Assembly: GCA_035301485.1 (NCBI GenBank)
Contig: DATGUF010000034.1
Coordinates: forward strand, 6,396-70,395
Direction: 5' to 3'
Origin: CALEAR01 sp035301485
Lineage (GTDB): Bacteria > Pseudomonadota > Gammaproteobacteria > Pseudomonadales > Alcanivoracaceae
DNA: 64,000 bases
The number at the start of each line of letters is the position of its first letter. The stretch's first letter is position 1. Both the position numbers and the translations under genes were made by a program. Under the pieces are notes generated by a model. The model was not told the DNA's origin. It was given only the letters and a program-made list of their open reading frames with translations, and did not search any database. Shown one piece after another: positions 54,154 to 63,160 of this stretch.

Positions 54154-56055
54154 ATGCTGGGTTGGCAATTCCCCACCAATGATAGCAAAGAAGAAGAAGG
54201 CTTGGCGGACGCAGGTATCGAAACATTTAGGAGCGCACCGCTTACTAGCATAGCAAGAGAAAGCTCCCAAAATAGTATCGATGCGGCTGAGGAAAATAAG
54301 GTTAAGGTAATTTATCGGCTAAAAAATATTGCGCGTAAAGATATTCCAAATATAAACGAACTAGCTAGCTCACTAAACGCCTGTCTGCAAAAAGCCACAA
54401 GCAGAAGTCTTTCTAATGAAAAAATATTTTTTGAGAAAGCTCTTGAAACGATAAAAAAGGAAACAATCCCAGTATTGCTTGTTGAAGACTATGGAACTAC
54501 GGGTTTAAGAGGTCCTGCTGAGCCAGGGAATCCCTTTCACGCTCTAGTAAGAGCAAGCGGTATTAGCCAAAAAAGTAGCGAAGGAGCTGGTGGATCCTTC
54601 GGGATTGGAAAAAATGCAGCCTTTGCTATCTCCGATATAAGAACAGTTTTTTATTCTACTTTTTATCACTCTAACCAAAAAGAGACTCATTTAGTTCAAG
54701 GCAAAAGTATTCTAGTTTCCCGCGACGAACCAGTAAACGGCGTAACCAAGCCTCTTCGCGCAAAAGGCTACTGGGGAGAATCGGGGTATGAGCCAGTTAC
54801 TAGCCCTATGGATATACCTAACTGGCTATTAAGAACACAACAAGGAACCACTGTCGCTAGCTTAGGCTTTAACCAAGGCTCAGACTGGAACTACCAAATC
54901 ATTGCAACATTAATTCTGAATTTTTTTGCTGCCATAAAAGAGGAAAAAGTAGAGTTCGAGGTCATTGACGAAGAAAATAATGGTCAAAGTATAAACTCAG
55001 CAACAATCGAAAGTTTATTTACAGACGAAAATGTCATGCAAGCAGCTGAAGCTATCGATATAAAAGACTCTTTGTTTTTTAGCAGCTCTATGTACAGAGC
55101 TCTGCACGAAGGCGATAAGCATATTAAAACTTTTGAAAACTTAGGTGAAATACAACTCAGCCTGCTAGAAGCTGACGAGTTACCAAGAAAAGTCGGCATT
55201 CTACGCAACGGCATGTTTATTACTGATAATTTAAAAAATTTTCAGGAACAATTCGCTCGCTTCCCAATGTCGCGCGATTTTGTAGCCGTAATTGAGCCTC
55301 TTTGCTTGCAATCAAACAAAATTCTTCGTGAAATGGAGAACCCTAGCCACGACGAGTTCTCAGCCGAAAGGATTTCTGACAACTCACGAAGGGCGGCGAT
55401 AAGAAGAGACATGCGCAGCTTAGCGCGTTGGGCTAGAGAAATAATTAGAAGCTCCACTAGAGAGGTTGCTGAAAAAGAAATTTCTTTAGACGAAACGGCA
55501 GAGTTTTTTGCAGATGTAAAAGAAACAGGTGACATGCCAAATTCTGCTAGTAAAGACAACAACCCAGAATCTCGCACAATAAGCCCGATCAGTCTCACGA
55601 GAAGCAAACCAAAAGTAGGCGCAGGTAAGAGTGGAGAAAGCGGCTCTTCAGGCGGCCAACAAGAAGGCCAAAAGGGTAGCAGTAGTGGTGCTACAACGGG
55701 AGATAGAAAGGGAAAGGGGCGTGGTTTAAGTGGTGGCAGAGGTGGCCGCAGCATTGAATACAGCGACTTAAGAAACATTGTTGTCGCCTCTGGAAATAAA
55801 AGCTCGAACATAAGAAGGATTTACCTAACACCACTTTCATCTAGCGAAGCTTTTTTAGAGGTTAGCGCCATCGGGCTTTCTTATAGTGAATCTTTGGCTA
55901 TTAAAAGAATAAACGGGGAGAAAACACGAAAAAACCCCACTATCAACTTAATAGAAGGCGAAAGACTCTCTCTAGAAATAGAGTTCGACAAAAATTACAC
56001 CGGCCCAATTACAGTGGTATTAACACCAAAGAATGGAGAAGAAGATGAGGGTTAG
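54154..56055 (+). CDS. Second GHKL (Hsp90-like) ATPase (system 2, gene 1)
   Basis: A 633-aa protein with GHKL boxes unlike those of the first ATPase: N-box ARESSQNSIDA (34-44), VEDYGTTGL (110-118) and the lid GGSFGIGKNAAF (146-157). A Gly/Ser-rich linker (about 490-535) separates the ATPase half from a C-terminal all-beta domain (IRRIYLTPLSSSEAFLEVSAIG to ITVVLTPKNG) that looks like an immunoglobulin-type fold. It probably senses or remodels a protein-DNA complex in an ATP-driven clamp cycle. AGAGGAAG lies before the ATG. It overlaps gene 2. Confidence 0.82.
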   Translation: MLGWQFPTNDSKEEEGLADAGIETFRSAPLTSIARESSQNSIDAAEENKVKVIYRLKNIARKDIPNINELASSLNACLQKATSRSLSNEKIFFEKALETIKKETIPVLLVEDYGTTGLRGPAEPGNPFHALVRASGISQKSSEGAGGSFGIGKNAAFAISDIRTVFYSTFYHSNQKETHLVQGKSILVSRDEPVNGVTKPLRAKGYWGESGYEPVTSPMDIPNWLLRTQQGTTVASLGFNQGSDWNYQIIATLILNFFAAIKEEKVEFEVIDEENNGQSINSATIESLFTDENVMQAAEAIDIKDSLFFSSSMYRALHEGDKHIKTFENLGEIQLSLLEADELPRKVGILRNGMFITDNLKNFQEQFARFPMSRDFVAVIEPLCLQSNKILREMENPSHDEFSAERISDNSRRAAIRRDMRSLARWAREIIRSSTREVAEKEISLDETAEFFADVKETGDMPNSASKDNNPESRTISPISLTRSKPKVGAGKSGESGSSGGQQEGQKGSSSGATTGDRKGKGRGLSGGRGGRSIEYSDLRNIVVASGNKSSNIRRIYLTPLSSSEAFLEVSAIGLSYSESLAIKRINGEKTRKNPTINLIEGERLSLEIEFDKNYTGPITVVLTPKNGEEDEG

Positions 56056-56875
56056 AAGAAACATTAGCTTCCCACATCCGCTGCTGTCAGAAGAAAGTAG
56101 TGATTATCAAGACTCTAGCTTCATACTAGAGATCACCGTTTCTGAGCAAGTCGATTCATCTTCTATCCAACTGCACACGGAGCTGAGCCTTGACGAACCG
56201 GGAATAAAAAAACTTTACGATAATGACGAAGTGGCCCTTGCTATAATGGTCAACTGCCTAGACACTTTTTACGACGAATTTATCGAAGTACCCTTTGGTA
56301 AATACGAGCACGTTTTTGAAGATGGCACTCTTCGGGGACGCACCTACGTTAGAGCCATTATCGCTACCAAGCAGAGAGTGCTTTTAGAATCACCACGTCT
56401 AAATGAAGAGTTTCAAGAAGTAGAGCTCGAAATAGATGCAGGTCAAATACTAGCTTTAAGCGAAGAGTACTCATTTGTTGCTGGTTTTGAAAAACTAGCG
56501 CCTATGAGCTCAATATTAAGCTTAGCAGAGCACTCTTCTATGGATGAAGGTATTTTCGATATAGATGTGGAAGGAGAAACAATTAAGATTTACGTGGGCC
56601 CAGAAACCTATGCTTCTATCTATCATATTAGAGGACTACCCAACATTAGGCGCCTTTTAGTTTCTTCACTATTTCTCCCAGTATTAATAGCAGCTCTTGA
56701 TTTCATGAGAGACGAAACATTTTCATCGAGGCGCTGGTTTACCGTTTTAAAAGCAAAGTGCGAAAACCTTGGTATCACTCTTGGCCCCTCCACCAACTTG
56801 GCAATTGAAGCACAAAAAATTTTGAATCAACCGCTAGGAGAATTAAACAAGGTGGTTAAGGAGCTTTCATCGTGA
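56045..56875 (+). CDS. Unrecognised protein of system 2 (gene 2)
   Basis: A ~277-aa acidic protein that I cannot assign. It looks beta-rich in its first 190 residues (FILEITVSEQVDSSSIQLHTELSL, KYEHVFEDGTLRGRTYVRAIIATK, EVELEIDAGQILALSEEYSFVAGF). It ends in a helical part (RRLLVSSLFLPVLIAALDFM and onward). No nuclease motif is visible. The start was taken at the ATG with GGAG 7 nt upstream. It overlaps gene 1 by 11 nt and gene 3 by 4 nt, so it is an obligate operon member. Confidence 0.78.
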   Translation: MRVRRNISFPHPLLSEESSDYQDSSFILEITVSEQVDSSSIQLHTELSLDEPGIKKLYDNDEVALAIMVNCLDTFYDEFIEVPFGKYEHVFEDGTLRGRTYVRAIIATKQRVLLESPRLNEEFQEVELEIDAGQILALSEEYSFVAGFEKLAPMSSILSLAEHSSMDEGIFDIDVEGETIKIYVGPETYASIYHIRGLPNIRRLLVSSLFLPVLIAALDFMRDETFSSRRWFTVLKAKCENLGITLGPSTNLAIEAQKILNQPLGELNKVVKELSS

Positions 56876-57627
56876 ACAAGCTACCCTATCTCAGCCAAGA
56901 TGTGGCTGACAGTCTTCGCGAAAACATAGCTAATAACCTAGATCTTTATAAGAGCAGTGAAGGTTTTGCAGAACATGCTGAGGCACCCAACTGGAATTTA
57001 AAACTTTCCATTGATGGAGACCTAGAGGCATTACAAGACTTAGTTTGCTCGGATGATCCAAAGTATGACTATCACAATTCATTAGTCATAGGAAAAACAC
57101 TGAGCAATCTCACACCTGTATTGGCAAGAGAAAATAGATTTTGGAGTAGGCTAAGCCACTTAGAAGGCTTTAAATACTCTAAAAAAAGATGGCTAAAAGA
57201 TAATTCATCTGATGAAGTTCTTATTAAAAGCATTGATACGCATTTTTTTGCTACCGGCATACAAGCTTGTAGGGATGACCATGCATTATCGCGGCTTTGG
57301 TGGAACTATCATATTGCTAAGCAAACCATGCCTGATGAGCCTGAACGCGCTCTCAAAACATTGATTGCTAGCCAAGAAATACGCCAAGGCATAGTCGAAC
57401 GCTCTAGCCTTGCGGCTAGGCCAATTGTTACTAAGGCTGTTGTTCTCACTATCGAAAACAACGAAGTCTTAAAAAGAGAAAGCGTTTTTAGAGCTTTCAT
57501 GCGAGAGCTTAACCTACTAGGCGCGGGCATCGTTTTCGAAGTACTTAGCGAAGAGGAAATCCTTAAGCGAATGCACGATTGTTTAGAGCTAGCATTAGAG
57601 CAACAGCCAAAAGATCCTCACAGCTAG
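56872..57627 (+). CDS. DUF6339-like protein (system 2, gene 3)
   Basis: A 251-aa mostly helical protein resembling DUF6339. Features I associate with that family are LSNLTPVLARENRFWSRLSHLEGFKYSKKRW and HALSRLWWNYHIAKQT in the centre. The function is unknown. It starts at GTG, supported by AAGGAG 9 nt upstream and by the GTGA overlap with gene 2. It is followed by a convergent methyltransferase 17 nt on. Confidence 0.72.
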   Translation: MNKLPYLSQDVADSLRENIANNLDLYKSSEGFAEHAEAPNWNLKLSIDGDLEALQDLVCSDDPKYDYHNSLVIGKTLSNLTPVLARENRFWSRLSHLEGFKYSKKRWLKDNSSDEVLIKSIDTHFFATGIQACRDDHALSRLWWNYHIAKQTMPDEPERALKTLIASQEIRQGIVERSSLAARPIVTKAVVLTIENNEVLKRESVFRAFMRELNLLGAGIVFEVLSEEEILKRMHDCLELALEQQPKDPHS

Positions 57628-57644
57628 CAAAAAGTATTTTAAAC

Positions 57645-58562
57645 TTAGCGAAGCTGGGCAGCTAGTGGCTCAGCAATTGCCCTGATTACTGGGACACAGA
57701 CGCTATTTCCAAACTGCCTGTAACTCTGAGTATCGCTAACAACGATCTTATAACTCTCGGGGAAGCCTTGAAGCCTAGCGGCTTCCCTTGGTGTTATTTT
57801 TCTAGGATTTTTTTCATCACCTTGGCAAATCAGGATCTCAGACCCATCTTTATAATACCTAGCTGAGATAGTGCTTGTATAAGGAGACTGCTCGGTAAAC
57901 AAGCTATAACCAAACCCGTTTCCTGCTTTTCTATGAGCTTTTTTTCTTCTTTTATGTCCATCCCAAAGTCTGTTAGAAATAGTATATTTTTCATCTACCT
58001 CTTTTTCTAAAATATCTCCAACTCTAGTTTCTGTGCGAGGCGGGACTGGCCATTCGAATGGCTTATTAGAATTAAGCAGAGCAACTATATAAATACGCTC
58101 TCGTATTTGCGGAATCCCGAAATCTTTAGCCGCAAGAATCTTTGTGGAAACCTCGTACCCTAAATTCTCTAAAGTTTTTTTAATAACCTGAAATGTTTTG
58201 CCTTTATCATGGGTTCTCAGCCTCTTTACATTCTCAAGCAATACAGCCTTCGGCTTATGGTACTTAATAATTTCAGCAATGTAGAAAAACAAAGTCCCCC
58301 TAGTATCCTCAAAGCCGCGCTGCAGTCCTGCTTGCGAAAACGGTTGGCAGGGGAAACCAGCTAGCAAAAGGTCAAACTTAGGGATTGAGGCAACATTTAT
58401 CTCTGTGATATCTCCATGCGGCTCTTCACCAAAATTTGCATGATATGTCTGCTTGGCAAACCTATCTATTTCAGAGGAAAAAACACAACGCCCCCCGAGT
58501 TCATCAAAGGGAATCCTTAACCCGCCGATACCTGCAAATAAATCTATGAAGGAAAAGCTCAA
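57645..58562 (-). CDS. DNA (cytosine-5) methyltransferase 3
   Basis: A 305-aa m5C enzyme with I (FIDLFAGIGGLRIPFDELGG), IV (AGFPCQPFSQAGLQRGFEDTRGTLFF, catalytic Cys), VI (AVLLENVKRL), VIII (QIRERIYIVAL), and IX-X (TPREAARLQGFPESY, YRQFGNSVCVPV). It is the DCM type most often paired with type II nucleases (HaeIII/HhaI-like). The target region at about 180-245 is short. It is convergent with system 2 and is most simply its protective methylase. The 149 nt upstream hold its promoter. Confidence 0.93.
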   Translation of the reverse strand: MSFSFIDLFAGIGGLRIPFDELGGRCVFSSEIDRFAKQTYHANFGEEPHGDITEINVASIPKFDLLLAGFPCQPFSQAGLQRGFEDTRGTLFFYIAEIIKYHKPKAVLLENVKRLRTHDKGKTFQVIKKTLENLGYEVSTKILAAKDFGIPQIRERIYIVALLNSNKPFEWPVPPRTETRVGDILEKEVDEKYTISNRLWDGHKRRKKAHRKAGNGFGYSLFTEQSPYTSTISARYYKDGSEILICQGDEKNPRKITPREAARLQGFPESYKIVVSDTQSYRQFGNSVCVPVIRAIAEPLAAQLR

Positions 58563-58711
58563 AAATAAACCTACTTTACTTAAAGTTTAAAAGGACTTTT
58601 AGATCGGACTAAATAGAGTTGTGCGGCCAATGAAACAACGAAGCCAGGTTACCGCAACCAATCCAAAAAAACATCTCCTAGGCACCAAAAGTAATTCTCT
58701 CAGTGCAGCAC

Positions 58712-59074
58712 TCAGGAAATAAGTCTATTAATTTCTTCCTCTAATTCAAAAAAACTTTCTGTACTAAGAACGACGCCTTTGTTGTGATCATCATAAATTT
58801 CAGGAGATTCTTCATCGCCTAAGTTAACCCCATGCACTAAAGTGTAACGTGCGCTCCCCTCAAGCTCCCGTAAATTTTTGTCCTTTTCTTCAACCCAAAG
58901 CACAAAGTAACTCTCTTTTGCTCGAAAATAAAAAGAGGGAGACACATCATTCCCATAGCTTTTGTCAGTCAACTCCACAGGCAATAATTTAGGGTCAAAG
59001 CCCAAGTCAAAGCTATTCGATATATTCACTGCATAACCTCTGCTATCTATATTTTCTAAATTTCTCACGTTCAT
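58712..59074 (-). CDS. Hypothetical protein
   Basis: A 120-aa acidic protein without recognisable motifs. It has alternating strands (SYFVLWVEEKDKNL, ARYTLVHGVNLGD), a Glu-rich C-terminal helix, and no signal or TM segment. It may be an immunity-type or cargo protein of the island. The start is weakly supported by a poor ribosome site. Confidence 0.6.
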   Translation of the reverse strand: MNVRNLENIDSRGYAVNISNSFDLGFDPKLLPVELTDKSYGNDVSPSFYFRAKESYFVLWVEEKDKNLRELEGSARYTLVHGVNLGDEESPEIYDDHNKGVVLSTESFFELEEEINRLIS

Positions 59075-59277
59075 TCTGCTGCTTGAGGCACATGACCAAC
59101 GTAATTCATAACCTAACTTGCCGCCAGGATACTTCGTATAATAAGCTTTCTCTTTTCAAACATTTAATGCCCGTGCACCTGACACCCAATGCCTTTTAAA
59201 TTACACAGCTGCTTTCAGATATATTTCTGCAAAATTAAAATCACTTAGTTTTCAATATTTCCTATTTACCTCCCTCT

Positions 59278-59700
59278 TCAAGGTAACTTTGCGCTCCTCT
59301 TCAGCGCGGTACCTTTGATGAACGAAAATCCCAAACGCTGATACCAGCCTCTCAAACTCCCGCCCTTTAATAAACTATCTTCAGCTTCAAACGGCTCTAA
59401 ATGCAGATCCACTTGCCTCACATCTGCAAATTAGCACAATAGTTTCACCATCGCTGTTCCATGGCCTGTGTCCTGCTCAAGGCTTCTTATATACATAATG
59501 GAAGCAACATCTCCTTGTCCGTCGAACAAATCCAAAGGAATCAAGAGTAAGCAACCCACACACTTTCCACCAATCTCAACCATAAATGGGAAAACGCGCT
59601 TAACTCCGTCAAAAATGGCTCCCGCCCGTCCTTCCAAAGATTGCCAGAAAACGTTCCCAGAAATGCTTTGATAGACTGAAGTCGCCTCATTTTCACACAC
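59278..59700 (-). pseudogene. GNAT acetyltransferase broken by an in-frame stop
   Basis: One continuous frame of ~140 codons reads as a GNAT N-acetyltransferase. VFPFMVEIGGKCVGCLLL and VASIMYIRSLEQDTGHGTAMVKLLC form motif A. A TAA follows at 59,428-59,430. The same frame then continues with FADVRQVDLHLEPFEAEDSLL and RGWYQRLGFSFIKGTAL, the usual GNAT end. A single CAA-to-TAA change would explain it. The front half alone (GTG start at 59,700) lacks the C-terminal fold. Confidence 0.8.
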
Positions 59701-60052
59701 CTTTTTAACCTACAAATCCTACCACATAACTCATCACCCACCTCACAGCTCATTAAACTATATGCCACCTTCCACATATGCGAGGAAGGCGGCATAACGC
59801 AAAAGTCTCATCCTAGCTGTGGTACCAAGCTTGGGTGAAGGTCACCACAAGGCTTAATGTTTCACTCTAATCAAAGTGCGCAATACGGCAGCGTGCTATA
59901 TAAACAGCACCTGTGAAAACTGTTGGAATAATGTGGTTATGGGGCGTGTTTTCGTAGCCATCAAAGTGAATGGATACCCTCAATCGGCTACTCCAACACA
60001 ACACCACCTATGCTGAAAAGGATATCAGCACACAGAGAAGTAATCTTTATAC
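59701..60052. other. 352-nt non-coding stretch with two hairpins
   Basis: No supportable gene. A 13-bp hairpin (TATGCCACCTTCC with GGAAGGCGGCATA, one A-C mismatch) lies at 59,761-59,796. TGCTGA/TCAGCA at 60,011-60,030 may end the minus-strand genes to its right. The rest looks like degraded sequence, possibly the seam between two inserted elements. Confidence 0.5.
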
Positions 60053-60304
60053 CTAGTCTTTCCTTATTTGGAGCATACAATCTAATAGCGCATCCGACGC
60101 TTCAGAATGGCAACGCTCTAACTTTTCTACCACCAACTGCAACGTCGCTGTATAACCTTCGATAGTGACCGCGTTCAGAAGCTTGTTCGTGTCGTCTGTC
60201 TGGATGGGAAGCCGAGAAATGGTATCCAATGCACGGGTGGCTTCTTTAATTCCAAGAAGTTGATCGTCTATATTCTGGAGCGCTTTTTTGAGTTCTGTCT
60301 TCAT
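60053..60304 (-). CDS. Small helical hypothetical protein
   Basis: An 83-aa, entirely helical, likely coiled-coil protein (LKKALQNIDDQLLGIKEATRAL, then ATLQLVVEKLERCHSEASDALLDCMLQ). It is the last gene of the right-hand module. The family is not recognised. Confidence 0.6.
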   Translation of the reverse strand: MKTELKKALQNIDDQLLGIKEATRALDTISRLPIQTDDTNKLLNAVTIEGYTATLQLVVEKLERCHSEASDALLDCMLQIRKD

Positions 60305-60366
60305 AATTGATTAACCTTTTGTCGTAATAAAATCGTTTTCTTAATGCGTGATAAGGGGCTGTGTTA

Positions 60367-61248
60367 CTAATCGTTTGCTCGGGGGATATTTAGCCGCTTT
60401 AGTCTTCTCCCGCTTTTAGCTTTTGCATATAATTGTTGGGAACGATGCCGAGCCCTAAAAGTGCGCTCCATTTCGTCCTTTTGCGCGGAAAGATGATCTG
60501 CAGATCGCACAATACTTTCTTCAATGTACTCGAAGTACCTTCTGTTTGAGGGCCTCGATGAAAGTATTGCGGAAAGGACTTCAAACAATCCCTTATCCTG
60601 ACGTTTTAGGTTGTTTAAATGTTCTGCTAGAACCAGGAAGTTAAATGACTCATGCTGTCCATTTACCCCTTTGTCCTCTTTGTGCCTTCCAGAGTTATAA
60701 AACATCATGATTTTACCTATGTCGTGCAATAGCCCTGCAACGAACACACAGTCCTGACTGCGTTTAACTAGCCCAATGTCATTGGCCAAGTTTTTGGCGA
60801 GCATAGCGACTTGGACGCTGTGGATAAGCAAATCCCCGTTGTCGCAGTGATGAAAATCTTTGCTTGCTTTAGCTTGATAAAAAGCATGCATGATTTTTGA
60901 ATCAGACAGCACATCTGTCAGAAATTGCTTTAGCACCGGATCTGTTATCGCCGCTGCTTCGGTCCACATGTTGAATTGCGCTTGGTGCTGTTTAGGAAGG
61001 CTCCAGGCAATGTGGGCATGTATTGTTTTTGAACTTACGTCCAACGCCAATGGTGCCGAGACAGAAATAGGCTTGCCGGTTTCCGCTTCAAATTCCACTA
61101 CAGCTGCGTATTCCCCATCCTTGGGATTCGGTAGTTGATTTTTATCGTTTCTGGTGCGCCACTGGCAGTTATGGCCTTGTAAAAGCCAAATGTGGTTATA
61201 AGAGTCTATTTTGGATACGGCCGCGATTTGTGTAGTTATGTTTTGCAT
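60367..61248 (-). CDS. HD-domain protein of the TraI_2/MobH-like type
   Basis: A 293-aa protein. The HD phosphohydrolase core has a first His in LLIHSVQVAML, the HD pair in FVAGLLHDIGKIMMFY (H175-D176), and a late Asp in IVRSADHLSAQ. The first ~100 residues carry a short beta-rich domain (IWLLQGHNCQWRTRN to KTIHAHIAW). Related HD domains occur in MobH relaxases and in small proteins of integrative elements. A relaxase tail is missing here. The substrate is unknown. Confidence 0.75.
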   Translation of the reverse strand: MQNITTQIAAVSKIDSYNHIWLLQGHNCQWRTRNDKNQLPNPKDGEYAAVVEFEAETGKPISVSAPLALDVSSKTIHAHIAWSLPKQHQAQFNMWTEAAAITDPVLKQFLTDVLSDSKIMHAFYQAKASKDFHHCDNGDLLIHSVQVAMLAKNLANDIGLVKRSQDCVFVAGLLHDIGKIMMFYNSGRHKEDKGVNGQHESFNFLVLAEHLNNLKRQDKGLFEVLSAILSSRPSNRRYFEYIEESIVRSADHLSAQKDEMERTFRARHRSQQLYAKAKSGRRLKRLNIPRAND

Positions 61249-61312
61249 ACAAACACCTTCAAATACAAAGAGTCCTACGCCTTTCTATTAAGAAAGACGT
61301 AGGCTCAATGCC

Positions 61313-61561
61313 TTAAATGGGTAAAATTTCTTCGAACATTAAACGTAATTCACCAAGCGTTTTTGCTGTTCGATCTGTCTGTTTCATCAGGTTGTCGACC
61401 CACATTAAGATCGCTTCGTAATTATCTATCCAATAAGGAAGCCCCCAATAAAGAGACAGATCATATCCTCGGCTTATCCGGTAAAAATTGATAAGCCAAA
61501 TAGTTACGTTTCGCGGCGTTATAGGTGGGTGCACATCGGAGTTATGGATGAGCTGCTGCAT
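61313..61561 (-). CDS. Small hypothetical protein coupled to the integrase
   Basis: An 82-aa protein (MQQLIHNSDVHPPITPRNVTIWLINFYRISRGYDLSLYWGLPYWIDNYEAIL and so on). GGAGGAG inside the integrase 3' end lies 8 nt before the ATG. The ATG follows directly after the integrase stop. The composition is aromatic-rich. No family was recognised. Confidence 0.65.
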   Translation of the reverse strand: MQQLIHNSDVHPPITPRNVTIWLINFYRISRGYDLSLYWGLPYWIDNYEAILMWVDNLMKQTDRTAKTLGELRLMFEEILPI

Positions 61562-61562
61562 A

Positions 61563-62750
61563 TCACTTCTCCTCCCCAATGAAAATGTTTTTATCTAATA
61601 GCTTGTCGAAAGCGGAGCCATCACGTCTTGTTAAATTGGGAACGTAACGCGAGTACACCCTGAACAGCATTTCAGTGGTGGTGTGTCCCATCTGGCGTGC
61701 GATCCACTCTGGAGTTTCTCCAGCAGCGAGCCACAATGTCGCTGTGGTATGCCTTGTTTGGTAAGGAGGGCGCTTTTTTAGTCCTAAACGCCTCAATGCT
61801 GGATGCCATACTCGTCGAGAAACATTATTACGATTGAGAGGCTCTCCATTGCTATTACAAAAAACAAACTCACTACGCTGTCCCGTCACTTTGTATTGTT
61901 CTTGTAATGCTTCGTAAACAAGTGGAGACATGTGAATTTCACGTTGCGAGCCGTCTGTTTTTGTGTAGGTTATCTTCCCACCAACCCACGTTTCCCTAAT
62001 AAGTATTTCTCGGCGCTCAAAATCAATGTACTTCCACTTCAGCCCATTAATTTCTGCGGGCCGCATGCCAGTAAAGAAAAGAACGGTGTAATACGATTTG
62101 AAGTCTTCTCTTATGTGCTGCAAGAAAAGATTCACCTCTTCTAAGGTGAATGGCTGAATATCAGTTCTTTGAACTTTTAGTGATTTAATTCCGGTGGCGG
62201 GCGAGTTAAACTCATATCGCTCAGCGGCTTCATTCATAATCATTATTATAGGATTCATCGTCTTATTAATGGTTGAGGCTTTCAGCGGCCCTTTTTTTCG
62301 TAGCGGTTCTTTGGCGAGAGTGCTACGAAACTGAAGGATGTCAGCTTTGGTGATGTCGCTGAGTTTTCTTTCCCCAAATTCTGGGAGAAGGTAGCTTTGG
62401 AGTCTTTCCAAGACAGATTTGTAATGGCTTTCCCGCCACTCTACTCGTTTTTCTGAAAGCCAAATTTCAGCAAAATCAGCAAAAGTTGGGGTGTCCTTTT
62501 CTCCACCTTGCTGCATGACTAATTCATTTTTTTCGAGTTCGTCGAAATAATCCGCTCTAGCGCTCTTAGGAAAATAATTACGATATTGAAACGTACCTAG
62601 TAATATCTCCGCTTCCATACGCTCTAGAATTTTCATCAGTCTTCTACGATTAGCTGCAGTATCTGTATAGCGAGTTTGCTCACGACAGCGACGACCTTTG
62701 TAACGGAAGTCCGCTTGTAGTTTGCCGTTTCTTACATTGATAGAAGCCAT
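61563..62750 (-). CDS. int: Phage-type tyrosine integrase with arm-binding domain
   Basis: A 395-aa integrase. The N-terminal arm-type DNA-binding domain (ASINVRNGKLQADFRYKGRRCREQTRYTDTAANRRRL, DUF3596-like) precedes a core-binding SAM-like domain (about 100-180) and the catalytic domain. Catalytic residues are Arg in FFTGMRPAEING, Lys in TYTKTDGSQR, TRHTTATLW, His in MGHTTTEMLF and Tyr in RVYSRYV. The box HxxR is replaced by QTRH, as usual for this subfamily. It follows the excisionase-like gene and probably shares its promoter. Confidence 0.92.
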   Translation of the reverse strand: MASINVRNGKLQADFRYKGRRCREQTRYTDTAANRRRLMKILERMEAEILLGTFQYRNYFPKSARADYFDELEKNELVMQQGGEKDTPTFADFAEIWLSEKRVEWRESHYKSVLERLQSYLLPEFGERKLSDITKADILQFRSTLAKEPLRKKGPLKASTINKTMNPIIMIMNEAAERYEFNSPATGIKSLKVQRTDIQPFTLEEVNLFLQHIREDFKSYYTVLFFTGMRPAEINGLKWKYIDFERREILIRETWVGGKITYTKTDGSQREIHMSPLVYEALQEQYKVTGQRSEFVFCNSNGEPLNRNNVSRRVWHPALRRLGLKKRPPYQTRHTTATLWLAAGETPEWIARQMGHTTTEMLFRVYSRYVPNLTRRDGSAFDKLLDKNIFIGEEK

Positions 62751-62766
62751 GTCTCTCTCCTTTTAG

Positions 62767-62979
62767 TTACTGTAAACCCGTTGTTAGATCTAGCGCTGGT
62801 GGCTTGAACATGTCTTGTTCGATTTTTTCCCATAAGTACAAAATTTTTCGACCTCCAAACGGGCGAATATAGTGGATACCTTCCAGTAGGACAGAATCCT
62901 TAAGCTGGTTACGAATTGTGCGTGCATCATATTTAATTCGAGCTGCGAGCTCGTCAGTGGTTAGGTACGTGGTTTTCAT
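62767..62979 (-). CDS. Excisionase-like helix-turn-helix protein
   Basis: A 70-aa protein with a winged-helix/MerR-like fold (YLTTDELAARIKYDARTIRNQLKD, then GGRKILYLWEKIEQDMF). It sits just upstream of the integrase in the same direction, the usual place of a recombination directionality factor. AAAGGAG supports the start. Confidence 0.75.
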   Translation of the reverse strand: MKTTYLTTDELAARIKYDARTIRNQLKDSVLLEGIHYIRPFGGRKILYLWEKIEQDMFKPPALDLTTGLQ

Positions 62980-63018
62980 TTCAAACTCCTTTAGAGGCTC
63001 TTTTGTAGCGTTAAAGGC

Positions 63019-63047
63019 ACATTATTACCTTAAAAGGCGCATGTCAA
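63019..63047 (-). promoter_or_regulatory. Promoter of the excisionase-integrase operon
   Basis: Minus-strand TTGACA and TAATGT (overlapping ATAATG) with 17 nt between them, ~40 nt before the excisionase-like ATG. This is a strong consensus, consistent with tight control by the divergent repressor. Confidence 0.65.
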
Positions 63048-63160
63048 GTATATTTGCAGCTTTTATGCGTCATTGGTGTCTAAAAAGATTCGCAAGAGGT
63101 TTTGCTGATGTAAAAAAACACTTTCCAAGATAGAATAGAGTGAATACTAGGAGGGGCTTA

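Noticed and set aside
55242..55811. A 189-codon minus-strand frame opposite the second GHKL ATPase gene
   Set aside because: It is proline- and leucine-rich because it is antisense to the Gly/Ser linker. The plus-strand frame has clear ATPase motifs and coupling.
59761..59796. Imperfect 13-bp hairpin resembling an integron attC site
   Set aside because: The required core sites (RYYYAAC/GTTRRRY) are not present at its ends and no integron integrase is nearby. A terminator or relic hairpin is simpler.
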